Shown here: positions 1 through 11,682 of the stretch, piece by piece
Layout: the number at the start of each line of letters is the position of its first letter
Numbering within the stretch: position 1 is the first letter of the stretch
NCBI GenBank assembly: GCA_000934385.1
Contig: KN880722.1
Coordinates: 1 to 28,353 of the forward strand
Source: Cylindrobasidium torrendii FP15055 ss-10
Taxonomy: Eukaryota > Basidiomycota > Agaricomycetes > Agaricales > Physalacriaceae
DNA: 28,353 nucleotides
Direction: 5' to 3'
Translations under genes and position numbers: made by a program
The notes under the pieces: generated by a model
Seen by the model: only the letters and a program-made list of their open reading frames with translations
Database searches by the model: none
What the model was told of the DNA's origin: nothing

Positions 1-381
1 CCATCTGCTGGACCCAGTCAACCTGTTACGCGCAAAAACGGAAGAGGCGACGCCGGGAATCGTGAGCTGCGAGACCAAAGAGATGCCAGTGGAGTTGCTG
101 GGCCGAGTCGACAGGCGACTGGACGTTCGGGAACTCGTGCTGGCCGAGGGCGCACCAGACATGCCACTCATACCCAGGCCCCTCCGCCGCGCCGCAGTGC
201 GCGCCATGCCGCACGCAGTGCAGAGCAGACCGATATCGATATCGGCAGTGGCCAGGGCAACGCGCAGCCGGATACGAGCAATGCCGCTGCAGAGCCTCAG
301 GATACGGGCAAGAAACGCAAGGCGCCCGCCTCGGCCGCTGACAAGGGCTACGAGAAGAAGACAAAGAAGCGCCGTGGTTGA
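1..381 (+). CDS. 3' end of a gene for a basic, low-complexity, probably nuclear protein
   Basis: The first frame is open from base 1 to a TGA at 379-381, giving the last 126 residues of a protein whose start lies outside the window. The tail is rich in Arg, Ser, Ala, Gln and Gly. It ends in two basic clusters, KKRK and KKTKKRR, separated by about 14 residues, which resembles a bipartite nuclear localisation signal. No catalytic domain is visible, and low-complexity tails of this kind occur on many chromatin and RNA-associated proteins. There is no clear intron. The frame is preferred over other overlapping frames because it is open from the window edge and ends in the basic tail. Function cannot be named from this fragment. 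Confidence 0.55.
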   Translation, partial: PSAGPSQPVTRKNGRGDAGNRELRDQRDASGVAGPSRQATGRSGTRAGRGRTRHATHTQAPPPRRSARHAARSAEQTDIDIGSGQGNAQPDTSNAAAEPQDTGKKRKAPASAADKGYEKKTKKRRG

Positions 382-1687
382 GGTCAGTGAGCACGTAGTG
401 GTTGATTACACAATGGATTAGTTCTTACTTTGATACATTTCCGTATTTATTTTCTCTACGCTTGACATCCTTAGCCTGCTTATTGGCCGATATTTACTCA
501 TTCACCTCGAACAGTCGCTTGCCCAATCGTGTACCAGTCCCCGCCTGGGAATATTCCCGTATTCACTCATGCTCTTGACCTATTTATTGGCTCATATGCA
601 CCTGTTTTATTCCAGTATGCGACTTGCCTGTTTCTGTAGACCACGTATAATGATTCAAGTGATCCACGTCCGATATGTATGCCCTATGTCCTATGTATGC
701 CAAAATGATTATGATTATGCCCCCGGGTCATGCCAGTGCACAACAACTTCGAGGACAGAAATATGATACGGACCACTCTGAGCGACGCAGGTAAGGAAGC
801 AGTCCGCACAAGGGGCCAGAAGTGTCGATGCGAAAAACACTCGCGATGTCGACGATAAATGCGTCAGGCATAGGAGATACGCGGTGAGAGCATGGTAGAA
901 GCGTCCTGGCTGCTCTGGAATCGAGTGCACGAGCCATGTCAGACTCTGGCACCTGGGTGCGCTGGTGGAGAATAGACCCTCGAATATCTCGTCGGACAGA
1001 CCAACATAGTGACGGAAGCTTTCCAGACAGCCGTCTGACAGACACGGCGAAGTAGTGCGTAGTGCTCGTACCCAAAGTATTGGTGTGACCCATATTCGGT
1101 GGGGTGCAAATGGAAAGGACGCGAGTGACTTTGGATAAGGCCGCCCACTTCATGAGCATCGAGCGTTTGCATTCGATGGATAGAGAGGACGGCGCATTCT
1201 GTGCTGCTATAACGACTTGGCACCACAGAGATTCAAGAAGTCCGCGAGCTTGTGCGGACTGGGACATATCGTCATATACATAGCAGAGTTTGAACGTTGA
1301 ATCCTGTTATGCCGACTGTAACTACCACGCTAACCGCCGCCTGACTGTCGGTGAGACATAAAAGTGTCAGCGCTAACGTTTTGCTGTATGGTGCGTACAG
1401 TTTAGAAATGAGGCGACAGACATCTGCAGGAAGTGCAGCCAAGTGTTCGCCCAAAGGCATCATCGCAGTGATGATTGGGACACTCGGCATTTGCCGAGTT
1501 AACTACACAGTTGACGCCACGCCAGATCAGTACGCGACATCCTGTCCCCTTCATGGCTAGTATGTACAGATTATACGACATAGCTACTGGCCAGCTATAG
1601 CTAAGCATGACATCACGAATTGGTTATTCAAGCGCATGACCAATAGACGTCCAAGTTGAGCTGATACATCCTCGAGAGTCGATTGGC
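382..1687. other. intergenic region, no supported gene
   Basis: About 1.3 kb between the first gene and the SDR gene. Reading frames on both strands are short and frequently stopped. The longest is a 179-codon minus-strand frame at 728-1267, which has no recognisable motif. I see no tRNA, repeat array or inverted-repeat element. Confidence 0.5.
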
Positions 1688-1688
1688 T

Positions 1689-1694
1689 TATAAA
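1689..1694 (+). promoter_or_regulatory. TATA box of the SDR gene
   Basis: TATAAA lies 43 nt upstream of the ATG at 1732, a spacing also seen for other genes in this window. It supports the chosen start codon. Confidence 0.55.
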
Positions 1695-1731
1695 GGCTAT
1701 GAGCTGCTGCGTTCGTGCTTCAATACTGACC

Positions 1732-3032
1732 ATGACCACGAAAATATTTCTCACTGGCGCTACTGGTAATAGTTACGCGACGGTTGTTCTCATGCGGTCT
1801 GACTTGGCCTACCAATAGGCTACATCGGAGGGTCTGTCCTAGCAGAGTTGCTGCAGCACCCTGCTGCGAGATCCTTCGAGATCACCGTCCTTGTCCGCGC
1901 TGTTGAAAAAGCGGAATTGCTCAAGGAACTTGGTCTACGCACGATTATTGGTTCGAACTCAGATCACGCTCTTCTAAAGGAGGCGGCCTCGGAGGCGGAC
2001 ATCACCATTGCTTGCGTGAGATTCCCTCATTATTCAGAATTATCGTGCCTCACACTGGTACTCTTGCAGGCAGATGCAGACGACCTAGGTGCAGCACAGG
2101 CTATTCTTGCTGGCGCCAAAGAGTATCGCGCACGCACCGGGAAGAACGCATCTCTCATCCATACTGTAAGACTCAGCTACTGGAATTGATGTTCCAACGC
2201 TTATCGTGAACGTCCCGGAATGTGCAGTCGGGAACTGGGGTTCTCTCAGTGAAGGCCGATGGAGAATTCGTCGAAAGTCCCATCTACTCCGACCTTGACA
2301 TTCCTCTCATCGAAAAACTCTCTCTGGAGCAGCCTCATCGCGAGGTCGATGTCGCGCTTGTCAAGGATGACGCTGATGGTATGGGCGTGCGAGATCCCTG
2401 TGACGTTTCTTACATATCGCAGGAAACGTCAACACCTACATTGTACTTCCTTCGACCATCTACGGCCGGGCGACGGGAATCCTCGTCGACAAAGGTATTC
2501 AGAAAACCTTTTCAGACCAAGTCCCCACCATTGTACGCGCTGGCCTTGCTCGTGGCCAGGGCGGGAGGATTGGCAGTGGTTCCAACCTCTGGCCCAATGT
2601 CGAAGTTCATGAAGGTATGTGCACGAGTGTTCCCCGTGATTGTTGTAACGTCCCCGTACAGTTGCCAAACTCTACCTCACCATCTTTGACTTAATCGTCT
2701 CACCCCCGTCGACCATTCCCAAGGAGTTCGAACACGGCCGCGGCGGATTCTACTTCGGTGAAAACGGCGAATACACGCTCATCGATGTGTACAAGACCGT
2801 GGCTGGCGCGCTACATGATCTAGGGATTGGCAGTCCAGAGCCAACCCCATTCACCACCAAGGATCTCGAGCCGTATACACCATCTGGTCCAAACTCCATC
2901 AGTTTCAGCAAGATGTCGCGCTGCAAGGCTGAACGAGGCAGAGCAATTGGATGGAATCCGACAAAGACAGTGAAGGACTTCTTAGCTAGCGCTGTTGAAG
3001 AAGTCGAGCTATTTTCTCAGGACACGAAGTAG
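1732..3032 (+). CDS. NAD(P)-binding Rossmann-fold (extended/atypical SDR) protein
   Basis: Six exons: 1732-1765, 1819-2015, 2070-2165, 2228-2378, 2423-2614 and 2662-3032. All introns are GT-AG, and the joined frame is 1,041 nt (346 aa). The N terminus has the dinucleotide-binding motif TGATGYIGG at residues 8-16, split by the first intron. Later blocks typical of epimerase/NmrA-like SDRs are NTYIVLPSTIYG, VHEVAKLY and a C-terminal RCKAERGRAIGWNP stretch near the usual sugar/substrate lobe. The classical YxxxK catalytic pair is not obvious, so it may be an atypical SDR and its substrate is unknown. It converges on the F-box gene. All exons are intact, with no stop or frameshift. A dehydrogenase/reductase or NADP sensor role is inferred from the family. 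Confidence 0.85.
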
Positions 3033-3332
3033 ATACGCTAGGACTAACAACGAACGAAACTGAAGCATGTTCACATTCGGGAGGTCCGCCAGTATCTCGA
3101 CATGAGGGTAAATTCGCTACACTCTTGAACATTCGGCAGACGCAAACGTATTCATGGGAACATTGGGCCTTTCCGAAAGTCGTGTCTCGGAGAAATCGTC
3201 GTATATCTGTCATTACTTGAAGTACAATGGCCAGCAACTATCACATCTACAAGTCACTTATGTACGAGTATCTTACACAATACATACATCACAAGGTCGA
3301 AATGAAAACCCAGTACTCATCCAGAAAGGAGC
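3033..3332. other. convergent intergenic spacer
   Basis: 300 bp between the stop codons of the SDR and F-box genes; it should hold both 3' UTRs. No other feature is visible. Confidence 0.5.
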
Positions 3333-4979
3333 TCAAGGAACCAGTTCCCCGCCCCATCCAACCGACTCGCCGATTTCATCGCGCAAACACCAATCATCGT
3401 CCTGCACCGTCGACCTCCTCCACACCGCGTGGCTCTGCAGGCGCACCTCCATCAGGTTCGCCAGCTTCTTGCCAATTCGCATAATCGCAAAATTATCATC
3501 CCGCAGCTTATCCATGCCCCGTCCGACAGAGTACATATGGAGAATCTGCAGATTCGGGAGCGCTGGCAAGAACTCGTACGGGAACGCCATCAACGTTTGC
3601 TAGAAATGGCAGCATGAGCAAAAAGCGCCATCAAGGGAGAGTAGACTCACCGCATCAGGCCCTGCTGATCCAAAGTACTTGACCCTAAAGTCACGCACAG
3701 TGGGAAACACTTGCTTCGCACAATGCAGCACCTCGACATCCCAGCTTGATAGCCTGAGCTCAATGCTTTGTAGCGCGGGCAAAGACGCCGGGAGACAGTA
3801 CGCCAACCTCAGCGGACTGATTTCGTTGACGCCGACGATGTTGCGGACGCTATGGCTAATATGGAACACCTTGAGCGTCTCGAGGGGGGCGCGGAAGGTA
3901 TGCAAGGTGTTCAGTCCTGGTTCGAGTGGCAAGCGCTTGAGACGGACGTCAGGCATCATACCCAATCGCTCAAGCTTCGTGCACCCGCGCAGGAGGCGAA
4001 CCGTGTGCATGAGATATTCGTGGACGCTGCCACCAACAGTCTTGCTTTCGTCAAGCCCGCGGAGTTCGAGAGTATGGAGATTGGCTGTTGAGGGCGGATT
4101 GATCATCATGCCCTCGTCGACAAGAAACATAGCCACTGCGTCTGTCCAATCAAGACGAAGCACTCGAAGGCCTTTGGCTGATGTGAGGTTGAGGGCCCCG
4201 AAACGACGCGCGATATTGTTGGTATTGATCACGTTGTTGGGTGGTGGTGGTGGCGGAGGCGGAGGTATTGGCGTATTGGGGAAAGTGTTCTGCAGATTCT
4301 GCAGAGATTGCATGGTTTGGTAATGTGTGTTGACCATCGGCAGAGGTAGAATGTTCCACTGGGCGAGTGGCAATCCCAGCGGTCCAGCAGTGGGCACTGG
4401 CGGATGCCCTCCGAGCTGGAGGATATGGAAATGGTGATGCTGGAGATGAGGTGCGTGGGCTCCTTGGTTCGTCGAAGGTTCCCAGGATGTGAATAGCATG
4501 TCGAGCTCTTCGAGAGGTAAATCGGCGAAGCGTTCGGCGTACTCTTGTGGACAGGGTGGAAGCGTGCATTTCATGAAAGAGAGTCTCCTGAGGTTGGGGA
4601 ACTCAAAAAAGGACGAGTAGAGCTGTTCACCGCTTTGCGACAAATCGAATCCGGATAACTGGAGGTTCTTGAGGGAGGTAAAGGACCGGTAGCGGTCCAA
4701 CATACTTTCGAACGAGAGTGTCCGCGCGCCATGGATGTGCAAGGAAGATGGAAGACGGTCTAGCTCGGGACTGCGGTCCTTCCAAATGAGAGATTGGTTC
4801 GTAGACCCGCCGTCAGGGTACCAACGCAAGTTGCGGAGCATGCCTTTGATGGATAGGTTGTAGAATGCCCAGCACGTCCGGGATACGCGGGATAGATCGT
4901 GAGTGTCGAGATAGCCGAAGATGTCTAGCAAGAGCTCGTTGGGGAGCGTCTTGAGGAGTGGGAATGGCGTTAGGCGCAT
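3333..4979 (-). CDS. F-box protein with leucine-rich-repeat-like region
   Basis: Two exons on the minus strand, 4979-3651 and 3599-3333, are separated by a 51-nt GT-AG intron with donor GTGAGT; the product is 531 aa. An F-box lies at about residues 8-45 (LLKTLPNELLLDIFGYLD, then a conserved W at the usual place). The rest has irregular leucine-rich segments such as LKNLQLSGFDLS and FPNLRRLSFMKC. A run of nine prolines sits in the middle. Proteins of this kind normally bind Skp1 through the F-box and present substrates to an SCF ubiquitin ligase through the LRR region; agaricomycete genomes have large families of them. The frame is open upstream to an alternative ATG at 5135. I prefer the ATG at 4979 because it puts the F-box at the N terminus, as usual in the family. 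The substrate is unknown. Confidence 0.85.
4239..4266 (-). repeat. GGN trinucleotide microsatellite coding for polyproline
   Basis: A short run of GGT/GGC/GGA triplets on the plus strand. Read on the minus strand it encodes nine prolines in the F-box protein. Probably length-variable. Confidence 0.7.
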
Positions 4980-6301
4980 CACTACTCGTTTATGTTCGCG
5001 CTTGACGTGACGATTGCCCAATATCTCCAGGAAAGGGTGGGCACACTCGCCAATTTGATGATCCACGTCAAGAGGTCTTTTTATTGTCAGGGTTTTGTCC
5101 AAAGGAAAAGCAAAGCACGCACCCTCCAGTGTCAAATGAACGCCAATATTGCGCTAATCTGGAACGACTATGGTCAATGAACCTCTGACGATATGCCAAA
5201 AGCGACCACGCACGGAAGAAAATATCCATCCCCGCCTCTGTCCCCACGAATTCCCGTGCGCTCCATTGTTGAAAAGAAAGATTGACCGGATGATGATGGC
5301 GTCTGCCAGGATTTGGCCGAGCCGGAAGGCGCGGTTCCACGATCGGCACTGCAATTTCGGGAATTGCCACAATAGCTGTTTCTCTCATGCACGCCAATAC
5401 GAGTTGTATACAGCCCGCGGGACAAGATGCATTGGTCGCTGTGAAGCGGCAACTCGCTTTTAATCCCTTCCGCTTCGCGTAGAATGCGCTACATAATACC
5501 TAGCTGACTGTTGGCTAAGCGGTATTGGACCGAGGGATCGACTCGCCCTTTGGAATTGTTAGGATGGAGGACTCTGGGAGGCTGGGAGCCCAATACACAA
5601 TCAGTCCGCGGGCTATGCTGTTGATATATGTTTATATATTTTGGACGATCCTAGCGGCTTCTCCGGACATCGAAACCGTCTGTAGAGTGGTAGCATCCCC
5701 GTGGATGCGATGGTCTCTATCATCTTGCTATCATCCATGCAGATACAGAGTATCGCCCTACAAAGCGCGAACCCATGTGCCTCATGAGCTCGAGTTCTGA
5801 TATTTCGCGGTTGTGGAATAATACTGCCAATTCAGGGTCAATTATATAAGTAAGTAATCGCTTCACAACGTGTCCCGATCATCAAACCAGTCTACGACCA
5901 GTCTATGCTCTCGATTGCCATCATCCATGTACCTACATCGCATAAGTTCTACTCAAGTCACCCCATCCGTTGCACATACTGTACCCGTGTGTGCAACGGT
6001 ACCCCTTGGAATGGTTGCATCTCACTACCATCTGATCATTATTGGCACGGAGCAGACTATCCTCATGTACTATCTCTGCATCGTGGTCCCTCACCTGGAC
6101 GAATCTACTCAGGAATAAGCTTCGGTCGACGTAATGAACCATCTGGTGATTGAAAGAAGCAGTGTCTGGTCATTTTCATTCTGTCTAGCGACCGTGGCAT
6201 CGGGCACTCACGCACAGACAGCTTATGTCCAAGCTTCGATATCTCTACGAGCTGGACTCTCACTGTCAGATCGCTTTACGGCCTTGATTTCTATCGCGGG
6301 G
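4980..6301. other. intergenic region between divergent F-box and P450 genes
   Basis: About 1.3 kb with only short overlapping frames and no recognisable protein. It must hold the promoters of both divergent genes. No RNA gene or repeat array is seen. Confidence 0.45.
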
Positions 6302-6309
6302 TATAAAAA
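6302..6309 (+). promoter_or_regulatory. TATA box of the disrupted P450 gene
   Basis: TATAAAAA lies about 45 nt upstream of the ATG at 6353. It matches the SDR gene in spacing and shows that the 5' end of the P450 gene still has its promoter. Confidence 0.6.
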
Positions 6310-6352
6310 GACATGAGAGCAGTGGCGAATCATTGCCTCACTTCGCTTTACC

Positions 6353-6719
6353 ATGTCCTTTCCTCTTGATATCGGTCTGGGGACAATCATCGCTACGGTG
6401 GGGCTGCTGCTGCTCTGGTCAATCTCCACTGCAGCGCGCCGCCATCGGTCGATGGTAGCCCAGATTCGCGGTCCTCCCTCCCCCTCCTGGGTCGTCGGTA
6501 CGCATCACTACGCTTTCTTGCGAGAAACACCATTGATACGGCTGCGATAGGTCATGAGCAGTCGTTCCGAAACCAAGACCAAGTCGGTGACCTTGAGTTT
6601 CAATGGGTTCGTGAGTACGGTGCTGCCTTCAGGCTCAAAGGTGTCTTCGGCGTGAGTCTTTACGAAGCATCGTACGTGTCAACGTTCTGAGCAATCATCT
6701 AGGAGGATGCCCTTATGGT
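6353..6719 (+). pseudogene. 5' part of a cytochrome P450 gene, split by a 14-kb transposon
   Basis: Exons 6353-6497, 6551-6651 and 6703-6719, with clean GT-AG introns. The protein starts with a membrane anchor (about residues 5-25, rich in L, I and V), then a basic stretch and a proline hinge (IRGPPSPSW), as in microsomal class II P450s. The next segment, ending EYGAAFRLKGVFG and EDALM, is the usual beta-1 region. The frame then enters the inverted repeat of the transposon and stops after eight more codons, so transcription from this promoter would give a peptide of about 95 aa. The remaining 80% of the enzyme is at 20984-22877. Joining the two parts with a single GT gives an uninterrupted frame of 1,626 nt (541 aa) over 14 exon segments. 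Confidence 0.92.
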
Positions 6720-6751
6720 TGTCGGAAGCACCGTACATGCCTGATGAGGCC
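6720..6751 (+). repeat. left terminal inverted repeat of the large transposon
   Basis: Begins TGTCGGAAGC. It matches the reverse complement of 20952-20983 at 27 of 32 positions, the first ten without mismatch. Confidence 0.9.
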
Positions 6752-7080
6752 ACAATGTTGATGAGCACTCGTGTGCCCCTCATGAGAGTGCCGCAAACGC
6801 CTATCAGCTAGCTTATCAGGTAGTCCAGGCACCATCACGGGCCCCACCCTCATTAGGTCCCTCATTAGCTACTCATAAGGTACTTAAGGTACCATCAGGC
6901 CGACATTTCCTCATAAGCTCTAGCTTACATCAGCGGCGCATCACTCATCAGCGGAACGGGCTGGTGAGCATCGTATCGAGGTTGGCAATGGATGGATGAT
7001 TCGGTATTACATTATTGTCTACTGTACTTGTTAAATAGCCCCCCCATCGTCCGTAGTTGCGTTACAAACAAATGCAAGCA
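6752..7080. repeat. left subterminal repeat region
   Basis: About 330 bp with no gene, holding one exact CTCATGAG (6779-6786) and many near copies (CTCATTAG, CTCATAAG, CTCATCAG and related forms). These resemble the subterminal motifs that accessory proteins bind in CACTA-like elements. Confidence 0.65.
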
Positions 7081-10000
7081 TTAAGTATCGTCAAATAAAC
7101 CTGGTCGCCGTCCAACATATTCTAGCGACTGCATTCGAATGAACATGTCCTCGTCAATCAAATCGACTACCAGGTAATCTTGTACGCGGGAGAAGTCCGG
7201 TGCCCAATCCTCGAGAACAATGGGAGGTTGTCCCATACGATCTTCGGCCAGTAGTGCACCGCGGACAATATTTTCGACAGGGACGAGCATGGACTGCCTG
7301 CGTGGAAGTGAGCGCACACGGTAAAACCGAAGGTCTTTGTCGATTTTCCGCTTGCGGCTGTTGTTTTCTAGTCGCTGTGTGTAGGGCTGAACTAGGGCAA
7401 GGACGAGAGAGAAAGAGGATCCTGGGTATGGGAAACAGCGGAACACAGTTACTATGCGCGCAAAGAAGGGAAGGCCACCCGTTCGATCCTCCACCAAGAC
7501 GCAATCGTACCGCACCGAGCCATTGAACAGGGCGTTACACCGCAGGAGGTCCGTGTGTATCTCCCAGTCAACCTCGCCGGGATAAGCAACACGAAGCTCA
7601 GCATATCGATGGATCTGAACAGTAACATCAACAGAGTAAGAGGAATAAGAGCATGGCACACACCGGCGCTGACGGTGGCAATCCATCGAACATGTCGGGC
7701 TCTGCCACGCCTCGAGCGACAATGTCTTTCCAGTTTTCTGCAATGTATTCTGCTAGGAACGTATTCAGACGGTCTCCGAAATGATCATAAGCCGCGTCGT
7801 CTGCAGACTTTGCTTCCATCCAGGCGACGGTATGTTTTCCTCCCGAGGGGCAGACGTGAAAATGAACGGTGACAGCGCTGGACTGGGTAGACGTATCCAC
7901 GCGGCGGTTAACCTTCTGGGCCTTGGCCTTGGCCGCCGAATTGTCGTCGGTGCGGCGGCGCTTCCTACTACTTGGCCCCGAGTCCAATATGTCTGGATCT
8001 TCATCGTATTCATCCTTGGGAACCGGCGCCGTTGCTGCTTTATTCATTGCGATATTATGTCGAACAGTCAGCATAGCATCGAAGTAGGATTCATATGTTG
8101 CGAGCTAAATCAAATCAGCATGAGTCCAGAGATAGGGCCAATAATACTTGCCTGTATTTCGACATTCTTGAAGTTGGTTCGATTCTGGTAAGTATCCTTG
8201 ATGCTGGAATGCATTTGCTCGCTTGGTTTCGTACTGAATGTAACTTGACAACCTTTGGCAACGATGTCCGCAAAAAGGTGCAGGGGTGTGTGGCTTTTCG
8301 GAAAACCCCAGGCTTTGTCGTGTGGATATTGCGCTTGAAGATCCTAGTACACACCATGAACCCGATTGTGCGATAGCATGATGAAGTCAATGACCTACCT
8401 TCAGACGCTTCAAATACCGTGAATGAGCATCGAGACCTTGCTGAATAGTCGTCGACGTATGAACAGTCAAGTTTCCGTATGCGTTGAGCTCATGGTACGC
8501 TCGAAGTGCGCGAAGAAGCAGGTAGCCGTGCTTGCGGTCGGGCGTGAGGGCAGTGTGTAGGCAATACATCACTTGCTGGAAGCTGGTCAGAGAGAGGGAC
8601 GCCAGAGACAAAGCCGAGGAGACCATACAATCGACATATCTTCATTCTTGGTGGCATCAGAAAGATTCTTAGAGAGCCAGTGCTCGAAGTGGTTGAGCCC
8701 ACTCCAGCGAGGGAAGGTGGCCATTCTGAGAATTAAATGAGCGGAGTGCACGCTCAATGAAAGATAGCGTACTGCGCGTCAGTGTCAGAGACCAACTCCG
8801 GCTGGCGTAGATCCTTGGCAAGCTGGGTAAGGTAGTCGATAGTCTCGTCGCGGATATGGGGCCAATTGCCTCCAGCGTTGGTATGCATTGTGCAGACGGA
8901 CAATGTTCTGAAGATGTCGAGGTGAGGGAGGTGGACCAACAGGATATTCTGGGAGTTGTGGTCAGCACAGAACAAGCGACGAGTCTGCAAAAGAACCTCA
9001 ATTTTCCGCATGCCGCGTTTCTTGTACTCTTTCTCAATGTCCTTCTTCGTCAGGCCGGGCGTATTTGCCCAATCGTGGAGTGCTTGTGCATGATCCATTG
9101 TTCGAAGAGAAAATGGCCCGTCCTCGAGTAGACTGTCATCGTCGACAAAACAAACGGGACACGGTGCTTTTGACTTGAAGCCTCGCGTCAACGCAAACAT
9201 CGACCTGGAGAAATATGTTAGCAGAGAACCGTGACAGCGTGAAGACACGCACTGTTCGTCGAGGTCGGCAGAGATTATCATGATGATGATGAAGAGGATG
9301 AGGGGTAGCTCGCTGATGGATTTCAGGCGGCGTGAAACACCGGAGATTGCTTGTTTTCGGACGGATTCAAGGACAATAGAGTACGCCTGCATGTATACCT
9401 CGCGCTTGTGGTCCGCCCATCCGACCATGGTCTTGTACTTCTTATCCTCGCGAAACTGATAGGCAATCCGTAAGCCTCCTGACAACTATTATCGACTCGA
9501 TAGAGCACTTGCCTGAGGTAGAAACCCGGCCACTCGGCCACCACCAATACCTCTGCTATTTCTTATATCACTGTCGAGGTGGAGAAGGCGCCAGTAGATG
9601 GGCCAACCCTGGACGCTCCCAAACGAAGAGAGCCTGGTTTTGTCGGAGTAGATTAGTATACGAATCGGGAGGTCATTGCGGTTGGGAAACAGAGTCTGGA
9701 AATCGTTAAACATGAGTTCATGAGTAACTAAAACGACTTACATCTAGTTCCCACCAGATATCTGCGGTCCAAGGCTGAGTGATGAAGCGCTCCCAGGTTT
9801 TACCACCATCGTGGCTTTTGTAAGTTCGTCGTGCCCAAATTTCGAGAAGTGGTTGCAGATTCGGGTCATCCAGGACAAGCAGAACATCTTTGACAAGGTC
9901 GCGAAATACGACGGTGTACTCGAGGTTTTCGCCGGCGAAGGGTACGGTAAACGTTTGTTTCTTGAACTAGGATCCATTAGTTCGTTGTGTGCGGTTGTAT

Positions 10001-10941
10001 GAGTGAAATTATCTTACAGGTGTCGTTAGCGCAGTAGCCGCGTCCATGGTTTTCTTCCAATCTGCCCATGTTTTGACCTGTGGAGAGCGCCCAGAGTTCG
10101 CAAAGCGCGTGACGATCTCAATCAACTTGTCCCCTTGTTTAGACGATATGTTGGCGTCGAGCATCCACTCGCAAAACTCGGCATCAAGCTCGGTCTTGAA
10201 AGGACCAAGCGCGTCGGCGATGGGAACCGGGGGTGCTTTTTCGATGACGCTCGCGCGATACTCGGAAAATGGAACTATTTCGACGGGTTTCCCGCTTCCT
10301 GGATGCCACTCTGTCTTGATGAGATCGTTCACATTAGAGTGTTGTCTATCTTGCGATGCATCTAGAGGAAGGGTGCGTCAGTAAAGTCAACTTGATACGC
10401 TAGAACGTCTGCGTGCCTCCTACGCCTGGTTCATCTGACTGGGCAGCGTTATTGCTGCCAGCAGTAGCTCCCTGACTGATATCATTACCGTCTAAGGGCA
10501 GGTTAACACGGGTACAAGCACAGAGAGCATCCCGTACCAACTGGGCGTGCAGGTTCGTTGGGATGGTCGAACGAACTCGGCGCAAAGTCTTCGGTTGCGG
10601 CTAGGTCATCAATTGGGGGCGAAGCAGTGTCGTCTGGTGTCGCTGCACCCGCATAGTGAGAGAATCCATGGTAATGGTCGTACGCCGCGGGGTTATGTGG
10701 TGCATCCCCATGCTCAAGTAGAGACGCATGTTCACCGGAGAGGGGAACCTCTGCAAGAGCGGACTGGTTTTGATAGTCTGTCAAATCAATGAATACCGTA
10801 ACGCAGCAAACTGGGCAAACAACTTTGAATGGCGCTTGCCGCTGCCTGTTGGGCTTGGTCTCTAGCCAGACAGCTTCTAACATGAGTCTTGTATCCCCGT
10901 TCGTCGAAAATCCGGGAGCACAGATAGCATTCTCGCCCCAT
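7081..10941 (-). CDS. Plavaka-family transposase (zinc-finger N terminus, DDE-type core)
   Basis: Resolved exons, in transcription order after the N-terminal part: 10018 and upstream, 9966-9742, 9695-9513, 9455-9247, 9204-8773, 8725-8629, 8575-8399, 8343-8152, 8104-7664 and 7614-7081; all phases agree. The N terminus has a C2H2-like finger (CYLCSRIF, then H and C). Family blocks follow in order: DAEFCEWMLDANISSKQGDK, RILIYSDKTRLSSFG with GIGGGRVAGFLP, IISADLDEQCV, SKAPCPVC, FPRWSGLNHFEHW, AYGNLTVHTSTTIQQG, STKPSEQMHSSIK with TYQNRTNFKNVE, and a C-terminal VDWEIHTDLLRCNALF, DKDLRFYRVRSLPR and DYLVVDLIDEDMFIRM. These match the order and wording I know for Plavaka transposases. The linker between about 10360 and 10800 needs two or three introns whose edges I could not fix. 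No stop or frameshift is seen in the core, so it may be active. Expected size is about 1,100 aa. Confidence 0.9.
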
Positions 10942-11682
10942 GTTGTCGCAGTGAGGGTGTTGTCCAGGTCCAGTGGACAAAGGGTACAGAAAACTTGAGG
11001 CAGACAGAATACTTTAACCTATCTGATTCTGCAGATAATCAGCGACACGGATGGGGAATGTCGGGGTGGACATGTTTGTCAAAATGTCTCCTGAATTGTG
11101 CACCAAAATCCGCCGAGCCGTTTGACAATGCTGCATCGTGTTCATAGAATCCCCGAGTAACCCGTGTGTTTCTGACGCAAACTTCTACCGAAGTTCACCG
11201 AGGACAGACTACCGTCTGCCCGCGCGCTATAGTTCCATCTGAATCGTCCATGGTTTTGCTGGCTTGTCTGACGGTCGGATCGTGCGTCGTGGTGGTTGTG
11301 ATAGGCAATGATTTCGGCGATCATTCCGGTATTGATTGAGGTCCTCATGGCCATCTTCGATGGCTTTACCTTAAACCATCATGTCAACGATTCCTATAAA
11401 TTCCAAATCGTCCATCGTTGATTACCTTGCCCCTTCCCTCTGGCTCGTCCCGCGGCTTGTGTCTCCCTGGGTGTTCGAGGACAAAACACGGCTTTCAGTC
11501 CCTATCCGCCTAGTTTCGTCGCAACGGTAAGCTCTCTGGTCTTTTCTTCCCACCATCTCGGATCCTTCGCAACGTCGGGTCTAGCAGCACACCGGTAGGT
11601 GTGCTGCTCTTCTCTTTCATCGACAAAGTTAAGTTCTGACCTTTGACATTCTAGCTTCGCCCTGTTGCGGTATTCAGCAACA
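10942..11682. promoter_or_regulatory. divergent promoter region between the transposase and the 188-aa protein gene
   Basis: About 740 bp separating divergent genes inside the transposon. TATAAA occurs at 11395-11400. A likely 5' UTR intron of the plus-strand gene runs from GTAAGC at 11527 to CTAG at 11654. No further coding potential is seen. Confidence 0.45.

Noticed and set aside
728..1267. 179-codon minus-strand frame upstream of the SDR gene.
   Set aside because: No motif, no hydrophobic or domain-like pattern, and no promoter. It overlaps other equally poor frames, so it is probably chance.
5170..6153. Several frames of 80-110 codons between the F-box and P450 genes.
   Set aside because: They overlap on both strands, show no conserved motif, and cannot be joined into a longer protein with sensible introns.
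7081..10941. KDZ (Kyakuja-Dileera-Zisupton) transposase, another basidiomycete family.
   Set aside because: The blocks YSDKT...GGGRV, FPRWSGLNHF, TVHT and DYLVVD...MFIRM follow the Plavaka order; the CxC cysteine cluster typical of KDZ proteins is not seen.
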